From positions 4,645,001-4,709,000 of the forward strand of contig NZ_CP089980.1 in the NCBI RefSeq assembly GCF_021389955.1: DNA of 64,000 bases, in the 5' to 3' direction. Origin of the DNA: Fulvivirga maritima (lineage in GTDB: Bacteria; Bacteroidota; Bacteroidia; Cytophagales; Cyclobacteriaceae). The notes under the pieces were generated by a model. The model was not told the DNA's origin. It searched no databases and worked only from the letters and a program-made list of their open reading frames with translations. Shown here piece by piece: positions 9,317 to 18,374 of this stretch. Every line of letters starts with the position of its first letter. The stretch's first letter is position 1. The position numbers and the translations under genes are program-made.

Positions 9317-9994
9317 ATGAAATTACTGACCTTTACCTTAACTCTAATCTTAGTTAGCTTATTCAAGCTAAACGCGCAGACTATTGATTATGATAGAATA
9401 GTGCTGCCAGAAGATGCTCAGGATATTACTATTGAAGAAAGGTTAGTGCAGTTGGCGTGGAAAAATCATCCTGATAATAAAATGTTATTTAGAGAGAAGC
9501 AGGCCGCTAAGTACAACATGAGATCTACACAGTGGTCATGGCTTGAGCAAATTAACATTTCTGGTAACTTAAATGAGTTTACTTTGGACAAGGATAGTGA
9601 GAGAAATAACTTTTCATTGAGCTTTCCTCTGGGAATGTTTGCTACCAGACCTTTGGCTGTAAAACAAGCTCGAGAGATGTATAAAATCTCTGATGATCAA
9701 ATAAAAAGCAAGATGATCCAGGTTAGAGCGTCTGTTTTGAGTAGTTATGAAAACTATAAGACCAATAAAGAAATTTATGAGATCGAGGCTAGTGCCACTC
9801 AAGATATAGAAGCAAGTTTTCAGCTTACTGAGCAAAGATTTAAAAATGGAGAAGAAAGCTTAGAAGATTATAGCAATACTTTACGCTCTTTTAATGATCA
9901 GAAGAGAAAGGAAATTAATGCTCGTAATGCCTATAATTTAGCTAAGATAGAGCTGGAGGCATTAATAGGTCTTAAACTGGAAGAGGTCCTATAA
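9317..9994 (+). CDS. Half-size TolC-like outer-membrane/periplasmic protein
   Basis: The frame opens at 9251, immediately after the upstream stop, but the ATG at 9317 yields a clean signal peptide (MKLLTFTLTL...LNAQ), so I prefer it. Translational coupling would favour 9251. The product has 225 residues. It carries IEERLVQLAWKNHP, the start-of-helix motif of OEP/TolC proteins, then helical heptads ending in the characteristic YNLAKIELEALIGLKLEE. TolC-family proteins normally have two such repeats and about 400-480 residues, so this is roughly half. It may act in EPS export across the outer membrane. No Wza-type OPX gene lies nearby. Confidence 0.72.
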   Translation: MKLLTFTLTLILVSLFKLNAQTIDYDRIVLPEDAQDITIEERLVQLAWKNHPDNKMLFREKQAAKYNMRSTQWSWLEQINISGNLNEFTLDKDSERNNFSLSFPLGMFATRPLAVKQAREMYKISDDQIKSKMIQVRASVLSSYENYKTNKEIYEIEASATQDIEASFQLTEQRFKNGEESLEDYSNTLRSFNDQKRKEINARNAYNLAKIELEALIGLKLEEVL

Positions 9995-10024
9995 GGTTTT
10001 TGATAAAGGGAAAAGGGGAATTTT

Positions 10025-11371
10025 GTGAAGAAACTGTTAGATCTATTTCAAAAGAGTAGAAAGTCTTACTGGGTAAGATCAGGTACTTATACATTACTAG
10101 GTCGTTCTAGTAATTTAATATTTGGCTTTGTTAATTTTCTGGTACTGGTCAGAGCTCTGACTGTAGATGAATTAGGTACATATACACTATTCATGACCAT
10201 CTGTACTTTCATGGAGTTAATAAAGGCTGGGTTTATTGGAAATCCACTAATCCAATATTCATCAACCTTAAAAGGGAGTGAGTATACTAAGGTGATTTCA
10301 GCGTCACTATTTTTAAATATAGCGATAAGTGCCGTACAGGTGGTAGTAATACTGGTTTTCGCTTTTTGGCTTAGTGATTTTTGGTCAGCGCCTGAGTTAC
10401 AGGTCATGTTTATAGTATATGCCGTTACGTACGTTGTCAATGTGCCATTGTCACATCTTAACTACATACAGCAGGCTAATTTTGATTTCAAAGGCAATTT
10501 TTATTCTAATTTCTTCAGGCAATTAATCATGTTCACGTTTATACTTTCCTACTTGGTAGGCTATAAGTATGACGTAGTAGAGCTGAGTTATGTGCAGCTT
10601 TTGAGTATTGCTGTTGCATTGGTTTTTGGTATATATTTCGGTAAGCAATACTTCTCATTTGATAGAAATATATCTAAAGAATGGCTGAGCAAGCTATGGA
10701 ATTATGGTAAATATACTTTTGGAACTAACGTGAGTTCTAACTTTTTGAGGAACATAGATTCATGGATGTTAGCCAAGATGATTTCCCCATTGGCTACTGG
10801 TTTTTATAACCCTGCCATACGTTTAGGTAATTTATTTGAAGTGCCTACTACTACTTTAACCTCAATAGCTTTTCCGAAACTGGTAGAAAGAATAAAAAAT
10901 CAGGGAGAAGATGCTGCAAGACATTTATATGAGAAGTCTACAGGGTACATATTTGCAGTGATGCTACCTGTGGTTACTTTAGTAATTGTTTTCGCAGATT
11001 ATGTGGTTTTAATAGTAGCTGGTGAAGGTTTCGATGAGACAGTGCCGATTTTAAGAATAACCATGTTATACGGCCTTATTGTTCCTTTTAACCGTCAGTT
11101 TGGTATTACCCTGAGTGCATTAGGAAAACCTCATTATAACTTCTATTTTGTGTTTGTTAATGCTATTGTAAACACAATATTAAACTATATTTTTATTACG
11201 AATTTTGGCCTAATAGGAGCGGCGTTAGCTACGCTTACTACCTTTATGATTACTCTGCTGTATAACCAATATTATATTCATAATAAACTTCACGTTAGGT
11301 GGAGAAGGATATTTGGATATAGCTTATCCTTTTATAAAGTAGGTTATCAGAAGGCTAAATCAATACTTTAA
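10025..11371 (+). CDS. Wzx-like oligosaccharide flippase (MOP superfamily)
   Basis: A 448-residue membrane protein with about 12 predicted helices, starting at a GTG (10025) that gives a basic N-terminus (MKKLLDLFQKS). The order LLGRSSNLIFGFVNFLVLVRALTV, then paired helices, then a central SSNFLRNIDSWMLAK stretch followed by FYNPAIRLG, is typical of the polysaccharide-synthesis MATE/Wzx family. It should flip undecaprenyl-linked repeat units to the periplasm. It lies 30 bp after the TolC-like gene and 7 bp before a glycosyltransferase gene. Confidence 0.88.
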   Translation: MKKLLDLFQKSRKSYWVRSGTYTLLGRSSNLIFGFVNFLVLVRALTVDELGTYTLFMTICTFMELIKAGFIGNPLIQYSSTLKGSEYTKVISASLFLNIAISAVQVVVILVFAFWLSDFWSAPELQVMFIVYAVTYVVNVPLSHLNYIQQANFDFKGNFYSNFFRQLIMFTFILSYLVGYKYDVVELSYVQLLSIAVALVFGIYFGKQYFSFDRNISKEWLSKLWNYGKYTFGTNVSSNFLRNIDSWMLAKMISPLATGFYNPAIRLGNLFEVPTTTLTSIAFPKLVERIKNQGEDAARHLYEKSTGYIFAVMLPVVTLVIVFADYVVLIVAGEGFDETVPILRITMLYGLIVPFNRQFGITLSALGKPHYNFYFVFVNAIVNTILNYIFITNFGLIGAALATLTTFMITLLYNQYYIHNKLHVRWRRIFGYSLSFYKVGYQKAKSIL

Positions 11372-11378
11372 TTATAAT

Positions 11379-12590
11379 ATGCCGCAAAAAGATAATACTG
11401 ATATAGTAATTTTAGCTCTTACGAGAAGTGATGCTCCGTATTCATCTACCACCACCTCTCTTGCTAAAGAGTTTTCCAAAAATCAGAGAGTCTTTTTAAT
11501 TGATAATCCTATTACCTGGGCTTTTGCAGTTAAAAACTTTAATAGTCCGGTGGTAAAAAACCGGATTAAGTCTTTTTTCGGGTTTAAATACACTCGGAGT
11601 TGGGGAAATGATAACCTTATAGTTATTACCATGCCGTTAATGTTGCCGATTAACTTTTTGCCTGCTGGCAAATGGTATGACCGGCTTGCAAAAATTAACG
11701 ACTGGCTGTTTTTGAGAAGGTTAAAAAAGGTATTTAAGAAGTTTGAGATAAATGAATTCTTGTATTTAAATTTTTTCAATCCTTTTTACACGCCTCACTT
11801 TCCCAAGTCTCTACAGCCAAAAGTAAATGCATATTATACCTTAGATGATATATCTCAATCAGCATACATCAGTAAGCATGGTCCTAGATTAGAAAAAAGA
11901 GCCTTTGAGGCGTCTCAAATAGGCTTTGGTACGTCCAAAATGCTTACCAAGAATAATAAAGAATTTACTCCTATAATGAGGTATTTGCCTAATGCAGCTA
12001 ATATTGATCTATTCAGGAGAAAATCAGATGACAGCTATAGTTTACCTGAAGAGTACAAAGGAATAGAGAAGGATATTATTGTGTTTACCGGGCATTTAGA
12101 TGTCAGAAACGATGAAGAAATAATAGACAAGATAGCCGAAGCATTTAAAAATAAAATGCTGGTTATAGTAGGGCCGGTATCCTGGAATGATAAGCAGTTA
12201 GACCGTTTAACAAAGCACGGGAATGTGCTTTTCACGGGTAGTAAACAAATTGAAGAATTACCTAATTACCTCTATTATGCTAAATGCGCTATAATTCCTT
12301 TTAAATGTAATAAGCTTACAAACAGCATTTATCCTCTTAAGATTAATGAATACCTCGCAGCTGGTTTGCCGGTAGTATCTACACCTTTTTCTGAGGATAT
12401 TCAGACTTTTGCAGATGTTATTTCTATAGAGTCTACTCCAGAGGCTTTTGTGGAAGCCATAGCACAAGAGATACTTAATGACAACGAAGAACTTATAGAG
12501 AAGAGAATTCGATGTGCAGAAAGCAACTCTTGGTCTAGCAGAGCCCAGTCTTTGAGGCAGTATATAGAAGAAGTTAATACTTCTTCTTAA
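11379..12590 (+). CDS. GT4-type (GT-B fold) glycosyltransferase
   Basis: A 403-residue cytoplasmic protein. The N-terminal half has the first Rossmann domain (VILALTRSD; FLIDNPITW). The C-terminal half carries MRYLPNAANIDLF, VFTGHLDVRND and a donor-binding LKINEYLAAGLPVVSTPF motif of the family 1/4 glycosyltransferases. It adds a sugar to the EPS repeat unit. It is the last gene of the plus-strand EPS run, and its final 17 bp overlap the 3' end of the convergent pyruvyl transferase gene. The sugar specificity is not deducible. Confidence 0.85.
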   Translation: MPQKDNTDIVILALTRSDAPYSSTTTSLAKEFSKNQRVFLIDNPITWAFAVKNFNSPVVKNRIKSFFGFKYTRSWGNDNLIVITMPLMLPINFLPAGKWYDRLAKINDWLFLRRLKKVFKKFEINEFLYLNFFNPFYTPHFPKSLQPKVNAYYTLDDISQSAYISKHGPRLEKRAFEASQIGFGTSKMLTKNNKEFTPIMRYLPNAANIDLFRRKSDDSYSLPEEYKGIEKDIIVFTGHLDVRNDEEIIDKIAEAFKNKMLVIVGPVSWNDKQLDRLTKHGNVLFTGSKQIEELPNYLYYAKCAIIPFKCNKLTNSIYPLKINEYLAAGLPVVSTPFSEDIQTFADVISIESTPEAFVEAIAQEILNDNEELIEKRIRCAESNSWSSRAQSLRQYIEEVNTSS

Positions 12591-13455
12591 TCAATTGAAA
12601 CTTTTCTAGTAGTTGATCTACTTTTGAATCTAATATACTGGTTTGGCTTAATTGCGGCTCCAGGGTTTTTATATGTTCCATTTTAGCCACGAGCTTGTTC
12701 ATCATAAACGTATCCTGATACACTTCATAGGAGGATAATATGCCAGACAATAAACCGTTAGGGATTTTTACCTTCATTTTATCTCTGATGACCCCACGCA
12801 TAAAATCTGTATTATGATAATATGAGCCTATCCAGTATGGATTATAACTCATTTCTAAGGATGAACACCAATCTTCCCATTTAAAACTGTTAATGCCTTT
12901 ATATGATCTTACAGGTATCCAGGGCACTCTTAGAGCATCAGCTACAATGGCGGCGTGCATAGCTTCAGCTATTACTACTTCCGACTGTTTTATTTTCTTA
13001 ATAACAAGTTCAGTGTCTTCAGTAGGACTTATGTAGTTAATGCCGCTCAGGTTTGCTATATGGCTCCAATCAAATTTTAACTCACTTTCCCAGTGAGGCA
13101 TAAAAGAGAACTTATATTTTTTCTCTTCATTATTGAGCTCCATATTTCTTAATAGCATGGCACCATCCACTACTGCTAAGTTTTTGTCAATGTTCAAAAC
13201 TTCACATGTTTTGGGGCCTCTTACACAAAAAATGTCATAAGTATCATCTAAAGAAGGAATACTTCCATAGGCATAACCACTGCTAAATACTATCTTCCTT
13301 TTTGCTATTTGTGCTTCTCGGAATCCTAAAATTGATCCTATTCCTATAAATTCAATGTCTGAGTCTTGATCAAAAAAGTCTGGTAAATAATGAGGAAAAA
13401 TTATGGGGTTTAATGCATCGCCAAAATTGGTCGATTCATAATAAGTCAATTTCAT
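12574..13455 (-). CDS. Polysaccharide pyruvyl transferase family protein
   Basis: The 293-residue protein begins MKLTYYESTNFGDALNP, the N-terminal signature of CsaB/WcaK-type pyruvyl transferases. FIGIGSILG, the FCVRGPKTCEVL region and a late EAMHAAIVADALRVPWIPV stretch follow; the last matches the conserved histidine-containing donor site. The family transfers pyruvate from phosphoenolpyruvate to EPS sugars as a ketal and so adds negative charge. The gene is convergent with the GT4 gene (17-bp overlap) and divergent from the next GT2 gene, so it has its own promoter in the 173-bp gap. Confidence 0.85.
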   Translation of the reverse strand: MKLTYYESTNFGDALNPIIFPHYLPDFFDQDSDIEFIGIGSILGFREAQIAKRKIVFSSGYAYGSIPSLDDTYDIFCVRGPKTCEVLNIDKNLAVVDGAMLLRNMELNNEEKKYKFSFMPHWESELKFDWSHIANLSGINYISPTEDTELVIKKIKQSEVVIAEAMHAAIVADALRVPWIPVRSYKGINSFKWEDWCSSLEMSYNPYWIGSYYHNTDFMRGVIRDKMKVKIPNGLLSGILSSYEVYQDTFMMNKLVAKMEHIKTLEPQLSQTSILDSKVDQLLEKFQLIKKKY

Positions 13456-13575
13456 AAAGTAAAGGAGGTTAGTTTAATAATGCCTATGTAAGGTTTAAGA
13501 GTTATGTTAATGAATAAAGTAAATGAATATATTTTAAACATTTAAATGGAAAAGTGAATTATTAATATTATAAAT

Positions 13576-13606
13576 TTAGCTTAAGTCTATTATTTAAATA
13601 TATTTG
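13576..13606 (+). promoter_or_regulatory. Candidate promoter of the three-gene GT2 operon
   Basis: TATATTTG at 13599-13606 matches the Bacteroidota -7 box TAnnTTTG. TTAG at 13576-13579 is a partial -33 box with a 19-bp spacer. Transcription would begin about 15 nt before the ATG at 13629. The position is sensible, but the motif is weak in such AT-rich DNA. Confidence 0.35.
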
Positions 13607-13628
13607 AAATAACATCTATATCTAACCA

Positions 13629-14561
13629 ATGTTTAGAATTAATAATCCAAATTGGATAAATAAGGAACTTTTGAATGTAAATAGTTTTGATGAGTATTCG
13701 ACGGAATTCTTAACAGAACTAAAAGAACGCCTACGTAAGGTTGTGAGTGATAAACCTGAGGTTACAGTGTGTATTGCTGCCTGGAATGAGGAAGTGAACA
13801 TTGTAAGATGTCTTGACTCATTAAGTCGTTCTAAATCAAAAACGCCATTTGATATTTTAGTGGTTAATAATAATTCAAAAGATCGTACACAAGAGGTTTT
13901 AGATCTTCTGGAGGTGCAAAATGTATTTCAACCTATTCAAGGCTGCGGGATCTCCCGTGAGCTGGGACAGCAAACAGCCAAGGGAGAATATGTGTTATTA
14001 GCAGATGCAGATTGTCTTTATCCGCCGTTATGGGTAGATGTAATGATGAAATACTTAAACAAACCTGGAGTGGTAGTGGTTTATGGTAAACATTCTTTTT
14101 TGGGTGATGAAATAGTGCCTCGTTGGAAGTTCTCATTTTATGAGTTGGGCAAGAGTGTTATTACCGAAATAAGACATATAAAAAGACCCTATTTAAATGC
14201 TTATGGTATGAGTATGGGGTATGAGAAGAAATATGGTTTAGAAGAAGGATTTGTTACCAGAAATATTAGGGGAGAAGATGGCCGAATGTGCCTTGACCTC
14301 ATGAAGCATGGTAAGATTAAGATGGTTAGAGATGGCAGAAGCCGCGTATGGACCAAAGAAAGGAATTTTGAGAAGGATGGAGGATTAATCAATTCGATAG
14401 AAAAAAGAATGTGGAGAGAAGCTGTGAGATTGAGTGAATATTTTAAAAAGCCGGAGCCACATGATACTAAAACTTCGGAAAACAATGAGTTAACTGTGGA
14501 TGAGTATAAGTCCGCCTTAAAATCGAAGTTAGGTATAAAGAAAAGTAAATCTTCAAAATAG
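13629..14561 (+). CDS. GT2 glycosyltransferase
   Basis: A 310-residue soluble protein with a GT-A fold. The nucleotide-binding strand TVCIAAWNEE and VVNNNSKDRTQEV lie at about residues 45-85, followed by LLADADCLYP, the DxD-type metal-binding motif. NIRGEDGRMCLDLMKHGKI is the acceptor-side ED motif. The C-terminal 40 residues are lysine-rich and probably disordered. It is the first of three closely spaced GT2 genes (14 bp to the next), so probably one operon that adds side or backbone sugars to the EPS. Specificity is unknown. Confidence 0.87.
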   Translation: MFRINNPNWINKELLNVNSFDEYSTEFLTELKERLRKVVSDKPEVTVCIAAWNEEVNIVRCLDSLSRSKSKTPFDILVVNNNSKDRTQEVLDLLEVQNVFQPIQGCGISRELGQQTAKGEYVLLADADCLYPPLWVDVMMKYLNKPGVVVVYGKHSFLGDEIVPRWKFSFYELGKSVITEIRHIKRPYLNAYGMSMGYEKKYGLEEGFVTRNIRGEDGRMCLDLMKHGKIKMVRDGRSRVWTKERNFEKDGGLINSIEKRMWREAVRLSEYFKKPEPHDTKTSENNELTVDEYKSALKSKLGIKKSKSSK

Positions 14562-14575
14562 AAATTTAATAAAGT

Positions 14576-15463
14576 ATGGCAATAAATAAGTCTTCTACCC
14601 AAAAGAGATTGATGAATTTTGCAGAGAGAAAGCTAAGGCTTTTTAGAGATAAATTTATAAGGAAATATAATAACGAACAGTTACCGGCCGAGATCTATAG
14701 TGAAGATCAAAAGTTTCATTCCATTACTTTCTGTATCACTTGTATGAATAGGCTTTTTCACCTTAAAGAAACGCTGAAGAAGAATATAGAAGATAATATT
14801 AACTATCCTCATGTAGAGTTTGTATTAATAAACTATAACTCTCAGGATGGTCTTGATGAATGGGTGAAAGCCAATATGCAAAAATATATTGATCAAGGAA
14901 TTTTGTCATATTATTATACCAATGAACCTAAGAATTTTCACGCTTCTATCGCTAAAAATCTGGCTCATAAGGTAAGCGAAGGCGAAATTTTATGCAATCT
15001 GGATGGGGATAACTTTACAGGTAAAGATTTTGCCTTTTATATAAATTATATGGTGAATCACCATGGTGAAAATGTTCTGCTTCATTTCAGGAAGAAACCA
15101 TTTTGGGGCACAGAAGGAAGAATAGTGATGTCTAGAGATAATTTTTTTAAATTAGGAGGCTATGATGAGACCTTTTTGCCTATTGGGCATGAAGATCATG
15201 ATTTGATCAATAGAGCTAAAGCTTTTGGACTTGAATATCACAATATACAAGTTGAAAATTTTTTACGATATTTAAGTAATTCTACATTAGAAAAATCGAT
15301 AAATTGTGATGACGAACCAGAGAATTACTATAATTATGAATCAGGAAATAGAAAAGTCTCTGATGATAACATAGCTAACAATAGGCTTGTGGCTAATACA
15401 GAAGCTGGATGGGGCAACATCCCACTAAGCAAAAATTTTGATAATAAGTTTTTAAAATACTAA
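14576..15463 (+). CDS. GT2 glycosyltransferase with galactosyltransferase-like C-terminal motif
   Basis: This 295-residue protein has a basic N-terminal helix followed by a GT-A domain: ITFCITCMNR, VLINYNSQDGLDEW, then ILCNLDGDNF as the DxD motif. GGYDETFLPIGHEDHDL matches the C-terminal motif shared with beta-1,4-galactosyltransferases (GT7-like), where the Glu-Asp pair lies in the acceptor site. The stop overlaps the next start by one base (TAATG). The donor is unknown despite the galactosyltransferase-like motif. Confidence 0.85.
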   Translation: MAINKSSTQKRLMNFAERKLRLFRDKFIRKYNNEQLPAEIYSEDQKFHSITFCITCMNRLFHLKETLKKNIEDNINYPHVEFVLINYNSQDGLDEWVKANMQKYIDQGILSYYYTNEPKNFHASIAKNLAHKVSEGEILCNLDGDNFTGKDFAFYINYMVNHHGENVLLHFRKKPFWGTEGRIVMSRDNFFKLGGYDETFLPIGHEDHDLINRAKAFGLEYHNIQVENFLRYLSNSTLEKSINCDDEPENYYNYESGNRKVSDDNIANNRLVANTEAGWGNIPLSKNFDNKFLKY

Positions 15464-16230
15464 TGAACCAACCGTACAATTTTGAAAATGTAGGTCTATT
15501 AATTACCCATTATAACCGAAGTAAATCTTTAGAGCGTTTACTAAAGACCTTCAGAGATTTTGGGGTTAAGTTTGGTCAAATTGTAGTTTCTGATGACAAT
15601 AGTAAAGAGGAGCATCAGAAAAAAATTAATGAGATTAAAGATATATATGGCTTTGATTATATCACAACTCCTCAAAACAAAGGTCTGGGAAATAATATTA
15701 ATAAGGGGCAGGATCTTATAAAAACACCTTATACATTATACGTACAAGAAGATTTCTACCCTAAAGAGTCTTTTCCAGATAAATTAGTAAGTACACTTCA
15801 GTACATGGAAGAGGATAAAGATTTAGATGTAGTGAGGTATTACGCTTATGGATCTTATCCTTTTATGCAAGACTTCAAGGAAGGTTTTGCTACTATGAAC
15901 TTCAAAGTAACTTATCCTGGTTATAATAAATTCTATTATTATAGTGATCACCCTCATTTAAGAAGGACTTCATTTTTTAATAAATTCGGCAGATATGCAG
16001 AAGGTCATAATCCTGAACAGACCGAATACAGAATGATGATGTCATTTCTGAAGAATAAAGGGAAGGGGATATTCTATAAAGATCATAAAGATTTATTTCA
16101 TCATGGAAATAGTGAGGATGAGCCTAGTACCATGCAAAGAAATTCTTTAAGAAGAAGTAATAACCCCGTAATTTCTTTTGTAAGGGATATTTATAGACAT
16201 TTAAAGTTCAATTTTGATTATCTTTTTTAA
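15463..16230 (+). CDS. GT2 glycosyltransferase
   Basis: The 255-residue protein opens with VGLLITHYNRSKSLERLL and IVVSDDNSKEEHQ, the usual GT-A start. YVQEDFYP stands at the DxD position, where ED replaces a strict DxD. It lacks membrane segments. Its start overlaps the upstream stop (TAATG), so it is translationally coupled. The last codons and the stop lie inside the perfect hairpin that ends this operon. Confidence 0.83.
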   Translation: MNQPYNFENVGLLITHYNRSKSLERLLKTFRDFGVKFGQIVVSDDNSKEEHQKKINEIKDIYGFDYITTPQNKGLGNNINKGQDLIKTPYTLYVQEDFYPKESFPDKLVSTLQYMEEDKDLDVVRYYAYGSYPFMQDFKEGFATMNFKVTYPGYNKFYYYSDHPHLRRTSFFNKFGRYAEGHNPEQTEYRMMMSFLKNKGKGIFYKDHKDLFHHGNSEDEPSTMQRNSLRRSNNPVISFVRDIYRHLKFNFDYLF

Positions 16231-16249
16231 TCAAAATTGAACTTTAAAT
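16199..16249. terminator. Perfect 22-bp hairpin between convergent genes
   Basis: Arms 16199-16220 and 16228-16249 are exact reverse complements around a 7-nt loop. The left arm encodes the last residues of the GT2 gene, and its stop codon is the first triplet of the right arm. The right arm ends 8 bp before the stop of the convergent lipoprotein gene. There is no long T-tract, but the symmetric placement suggests a bidirectional terminator. Confidence 0.65.
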
Positions 16250-16256
16250 AGCTGTT

Positions 16257-17747
16257 TTAATATTCCATTTCTATAGCTCCAGGTTCATATCCGGTTCCTA
16301 AAGGTCTTTTATTGCCTTTGAAATCGAAGTTGATTCCAAAGTCTGAAACATCTTCTCCAACCCCAATGAGTGGAGATTCGGCCGTTAATTCAAAATCGGA
16401 AGAGCCTTGATTGAATAGAACAGAGTTGATGTCTCTAGTGAAATAATTGTTTCTCAAATCAATTTTCACGTTGTCACTTAATTTGTGAATGTAAGAGTCA
16501 TTGCCAGTTTTGGAAGTATTGTCACTTTCATATTCATCAAAGGCGCCTGGATTTACTATAATGTTATTTATGATATGGTTCATATCCACCTTGTCCGCAT
16601 AAATTTTAATACCATCAACACTGGGGTTAATGATGGTATTATTAATAAAACTAAAGCCAGGCCCGGTTGTATACCGCTCATCGCAAAAGATGCCATTTTT
16701 TCCGGGACTCACTATTACATTATTAAAAACAAGGTTATCGCCCAGGCCAAGCACTATTATGCCATTACCAGGACCATCTGCAATATAGTTATTATAACAT
16801 ACCCCGCCGGTACCTTCACCTAATTGGATAGCATTGTTTTGTGCATTTTTGTTTTCTCTTCCAAAATGCTCAATATGATTATCATGAATGCTTGCTCCTT
16901 CTACAGCACACCCCACTTGTATAGATTCCCAACCTGAATTAATGATTCTGTTTCGAGCTACTTCTAATCCTCTTATATCATGAGGATAAACCACACCACA
17001 TTCATTAGTATTTTTTCCACTAGCGTAAAACGAATTACCTATATACATTGCTTCACCACCAGTTTCATGAATATAATTGTCATGAAATTTCACGTCTCTC
17101 ATAGTAAAATTACCTCTTTGAGTAGCAGGGTCACAATATGGATCAGTCTTGGCCATAATTCCGGCGAAGCCTACATTGCTAATCTCCATGTGGTCTACTT
17201 CAAAGTTAGTGCTTAGATCGCTTATAGAAATACCTTGAGTTTTAGTATTGGTTAACTTAATGCCAAAAGCATGATCATTAGAACCTGTTCCAGTCACTCT
17301 GAAATGACTACTTTTTCCAATATATATAGCATAATCTTTACCAGGCAAATCCACAATAGCTTGCCCTCCGCAATTAGTAATTATTACAGGATTTGCAGCA
17401 GATCCATGAACATTTGAGATACTTATCGGTTTTTCATATGTAACGGATGCATCTAAACAGATGATGTTACCAGGGCGAACTCCTTTTTCATCACCGTCAA
17501 AGCCATAAACGGAACCTGAAATAAAGAAGTCGCAAGTGGAACAATCTGTAGGAGCACAGCTTCCATCATTTGTGGAAGCTTCTGAGTCATAGTTATTGGC
17601 AAGTACGTTTGTACATCCGGGGGTACCTTTCTCTTCAAACTGATAGCCGGGAAAGCCGTCGTCAGATCTACAGGAGAAGATACTTGAAATGAGTAAAAGT
17701 AATGCTACAGACACGAGTTGGTTAGTTTTGTTTTTAGTTGATAACAT
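16257..17747 (-). CDS. Secreted lipoprotein with right-handed parallel beta-helix
   Basis: The open frame reaches a TTG at 17786, but the ATG at 17747 gives a proper lipoprotein signal (MLSTKNKTN..., hydrophobic core, IFSC lipobox), so I start there (496 residues). After the lipid anchor comes a GCTNVLANNYDSEAS...DGSC motif, a calcium-binding-like cysteine module common in Bacteroidota surface proteins. The rest is a right-handed beta-helix with many NxI/NNxI coil repeats (NNAIQLGEG, NNYIADGPGNGI, NNVIVSPGKNGIF). Such folds occur in polysaccharide lyases, epimerases and phage-tail-like hydrolases. Given the EPS context, a role in trimming or modifying the polymer is plausible but unproven. 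Confidence 0.8.
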   Translation of the reverse strand: MLSTKNKTNQLVSVALLLLISSIFSCRSDDGFPGYQFEEKGTPGCTNVLANNYDSEASTNDGSCAPTDCSTCDFFISGSVYGFDGDEKGVRPGNIICLDASVTYEKPISISNVHGSAANPVIITNCGGQAIVDLPGKDYAIYIGKSSHFRVTGTGSNDHAFGIKLTNTKTQGISISDLSTNFEVDHMEISNVGFAGIMAKTDPYCDPATQRGNFTMRDVKFHDNYIHETGGEAMYIGNSFYASGKNTNECGVVYPHDIRGLEVARNRIINSGWESIQVGCAVEGASIHDNHIEHFGRENKNAQNNAIQLGEGTGGVCYNNYIADGPGNGIIVLGLGDNLVFNNVIVSPGKNGIFCDERYTTGPGFSFINNTIINPSVDGIKIYADKVDMNHIINNIIVNPGAFDEYESDNTSKTGNDSYIHKLSDNVKIDLRNNYFTRDINSVLFNQGSSDFELTAESPLIGVGEDVSDFGINFDFKGNKRPLGTGYEPGAIEMEY

Positions 17748-17796
17748 AACGTTAACTTTAGTTACGGTGTATGTTGTAAGAGTCAAATTATAAAAT

Positions 17797-18372
17797 TTAT
17801 CTAGTAGTGTTAGGCGTGCTATTTATCTCTTGTAACTCAGCTTCAATTTTATCTTGCTTCTCGAGCAAAATACTTTTTATCGTTTGCTTTGCTACAGGTA
17901 CACTTATAGTTGTTAAGTAATCGTTTTTATTCAAATATTGTAACCCTTTCTTAATTTGTTCGGCTGTTGCTTTGCGTTTAAAATAATCTCTAAATAATTC
18001 TATTTCTATAGTTTTGAGAGATATGTTCTTTTTTATTACATCAAATGTTTGATCTACATTACTAATTTTTTTTTCATTTAGTTCCTTAATGATGCTTTTT
18101 ACTTGATCAGGATCTACTTCATCTACAATTTTTAGAAGCTGATCAAAGGTTAAATTTAGTTCATGCAGCTCTTCGGGTAGTTCATCTATAGCTTCTGTAA
18201 TTAAAGCCTTGTTTTCTTTAGCTACCTTGCTAATTGAGCTCGGAACCCATGTTTTTTGGTCAGAGGTCAATGCCTTAGCCATTTCTCTGGGTAAAATATG
18301 GTATACATATATGTAAGCAGCACCTGCCACCATAATACCTAATATAATTAATGAATGAAGTAGTCTTTTCAA
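17797..18372 (-). CDS. Membrane-anchored helical protein of unknown function
   Basis: A 191-residue protein that I do not recognise. It has an N-terminal membrane segment (about residues 4-26: LLHSLIILGIMVAGAAYIYV). The rest is a charged, mostly helical domain with repeated LPEEL, DPDQVKSII and KKGLQYL helices. The start is a TTG at 18372. No ATG upstream of the membrane segment is available, and the TTG lies 2 bp after the upstream stop, which suggests coupling to the propeller-like gene. It is probably anchored in the inner membrane facing the periplasm. Confidence 0.6.
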   Translation of the reverse strand: MKRLLHSLIILGIMVAGAAYIYVYHILPREMAKALTSDQKTWVPSSISKVAKENKALITEAIDELPEELHELNLTFDQLLKIVDEVDPDQVKSIIKELNEKKISNVDQTFDVIKKNISLKTIEIELFRDYFKRKATAEQIKKGLQYLNKNDYLTTISVPVAKQTIKSILLEKQDKIEAELQEINSTPNTTR

Positions 18373-18374
18373 GA

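Noticed and set aside
10087-10440. 117-codon minus-strand frame inside the flippase gene
   Set aside because: The plus-strand frame is a full, recognisable Wzx protein; the antisense frame has no family signature.
14201-14602. 133-codon minus-strand frame across two GT2 genes
   Set aside because: It is antisense to conserved GT2 motifs and spans a gene boundary, so it is a shadow.
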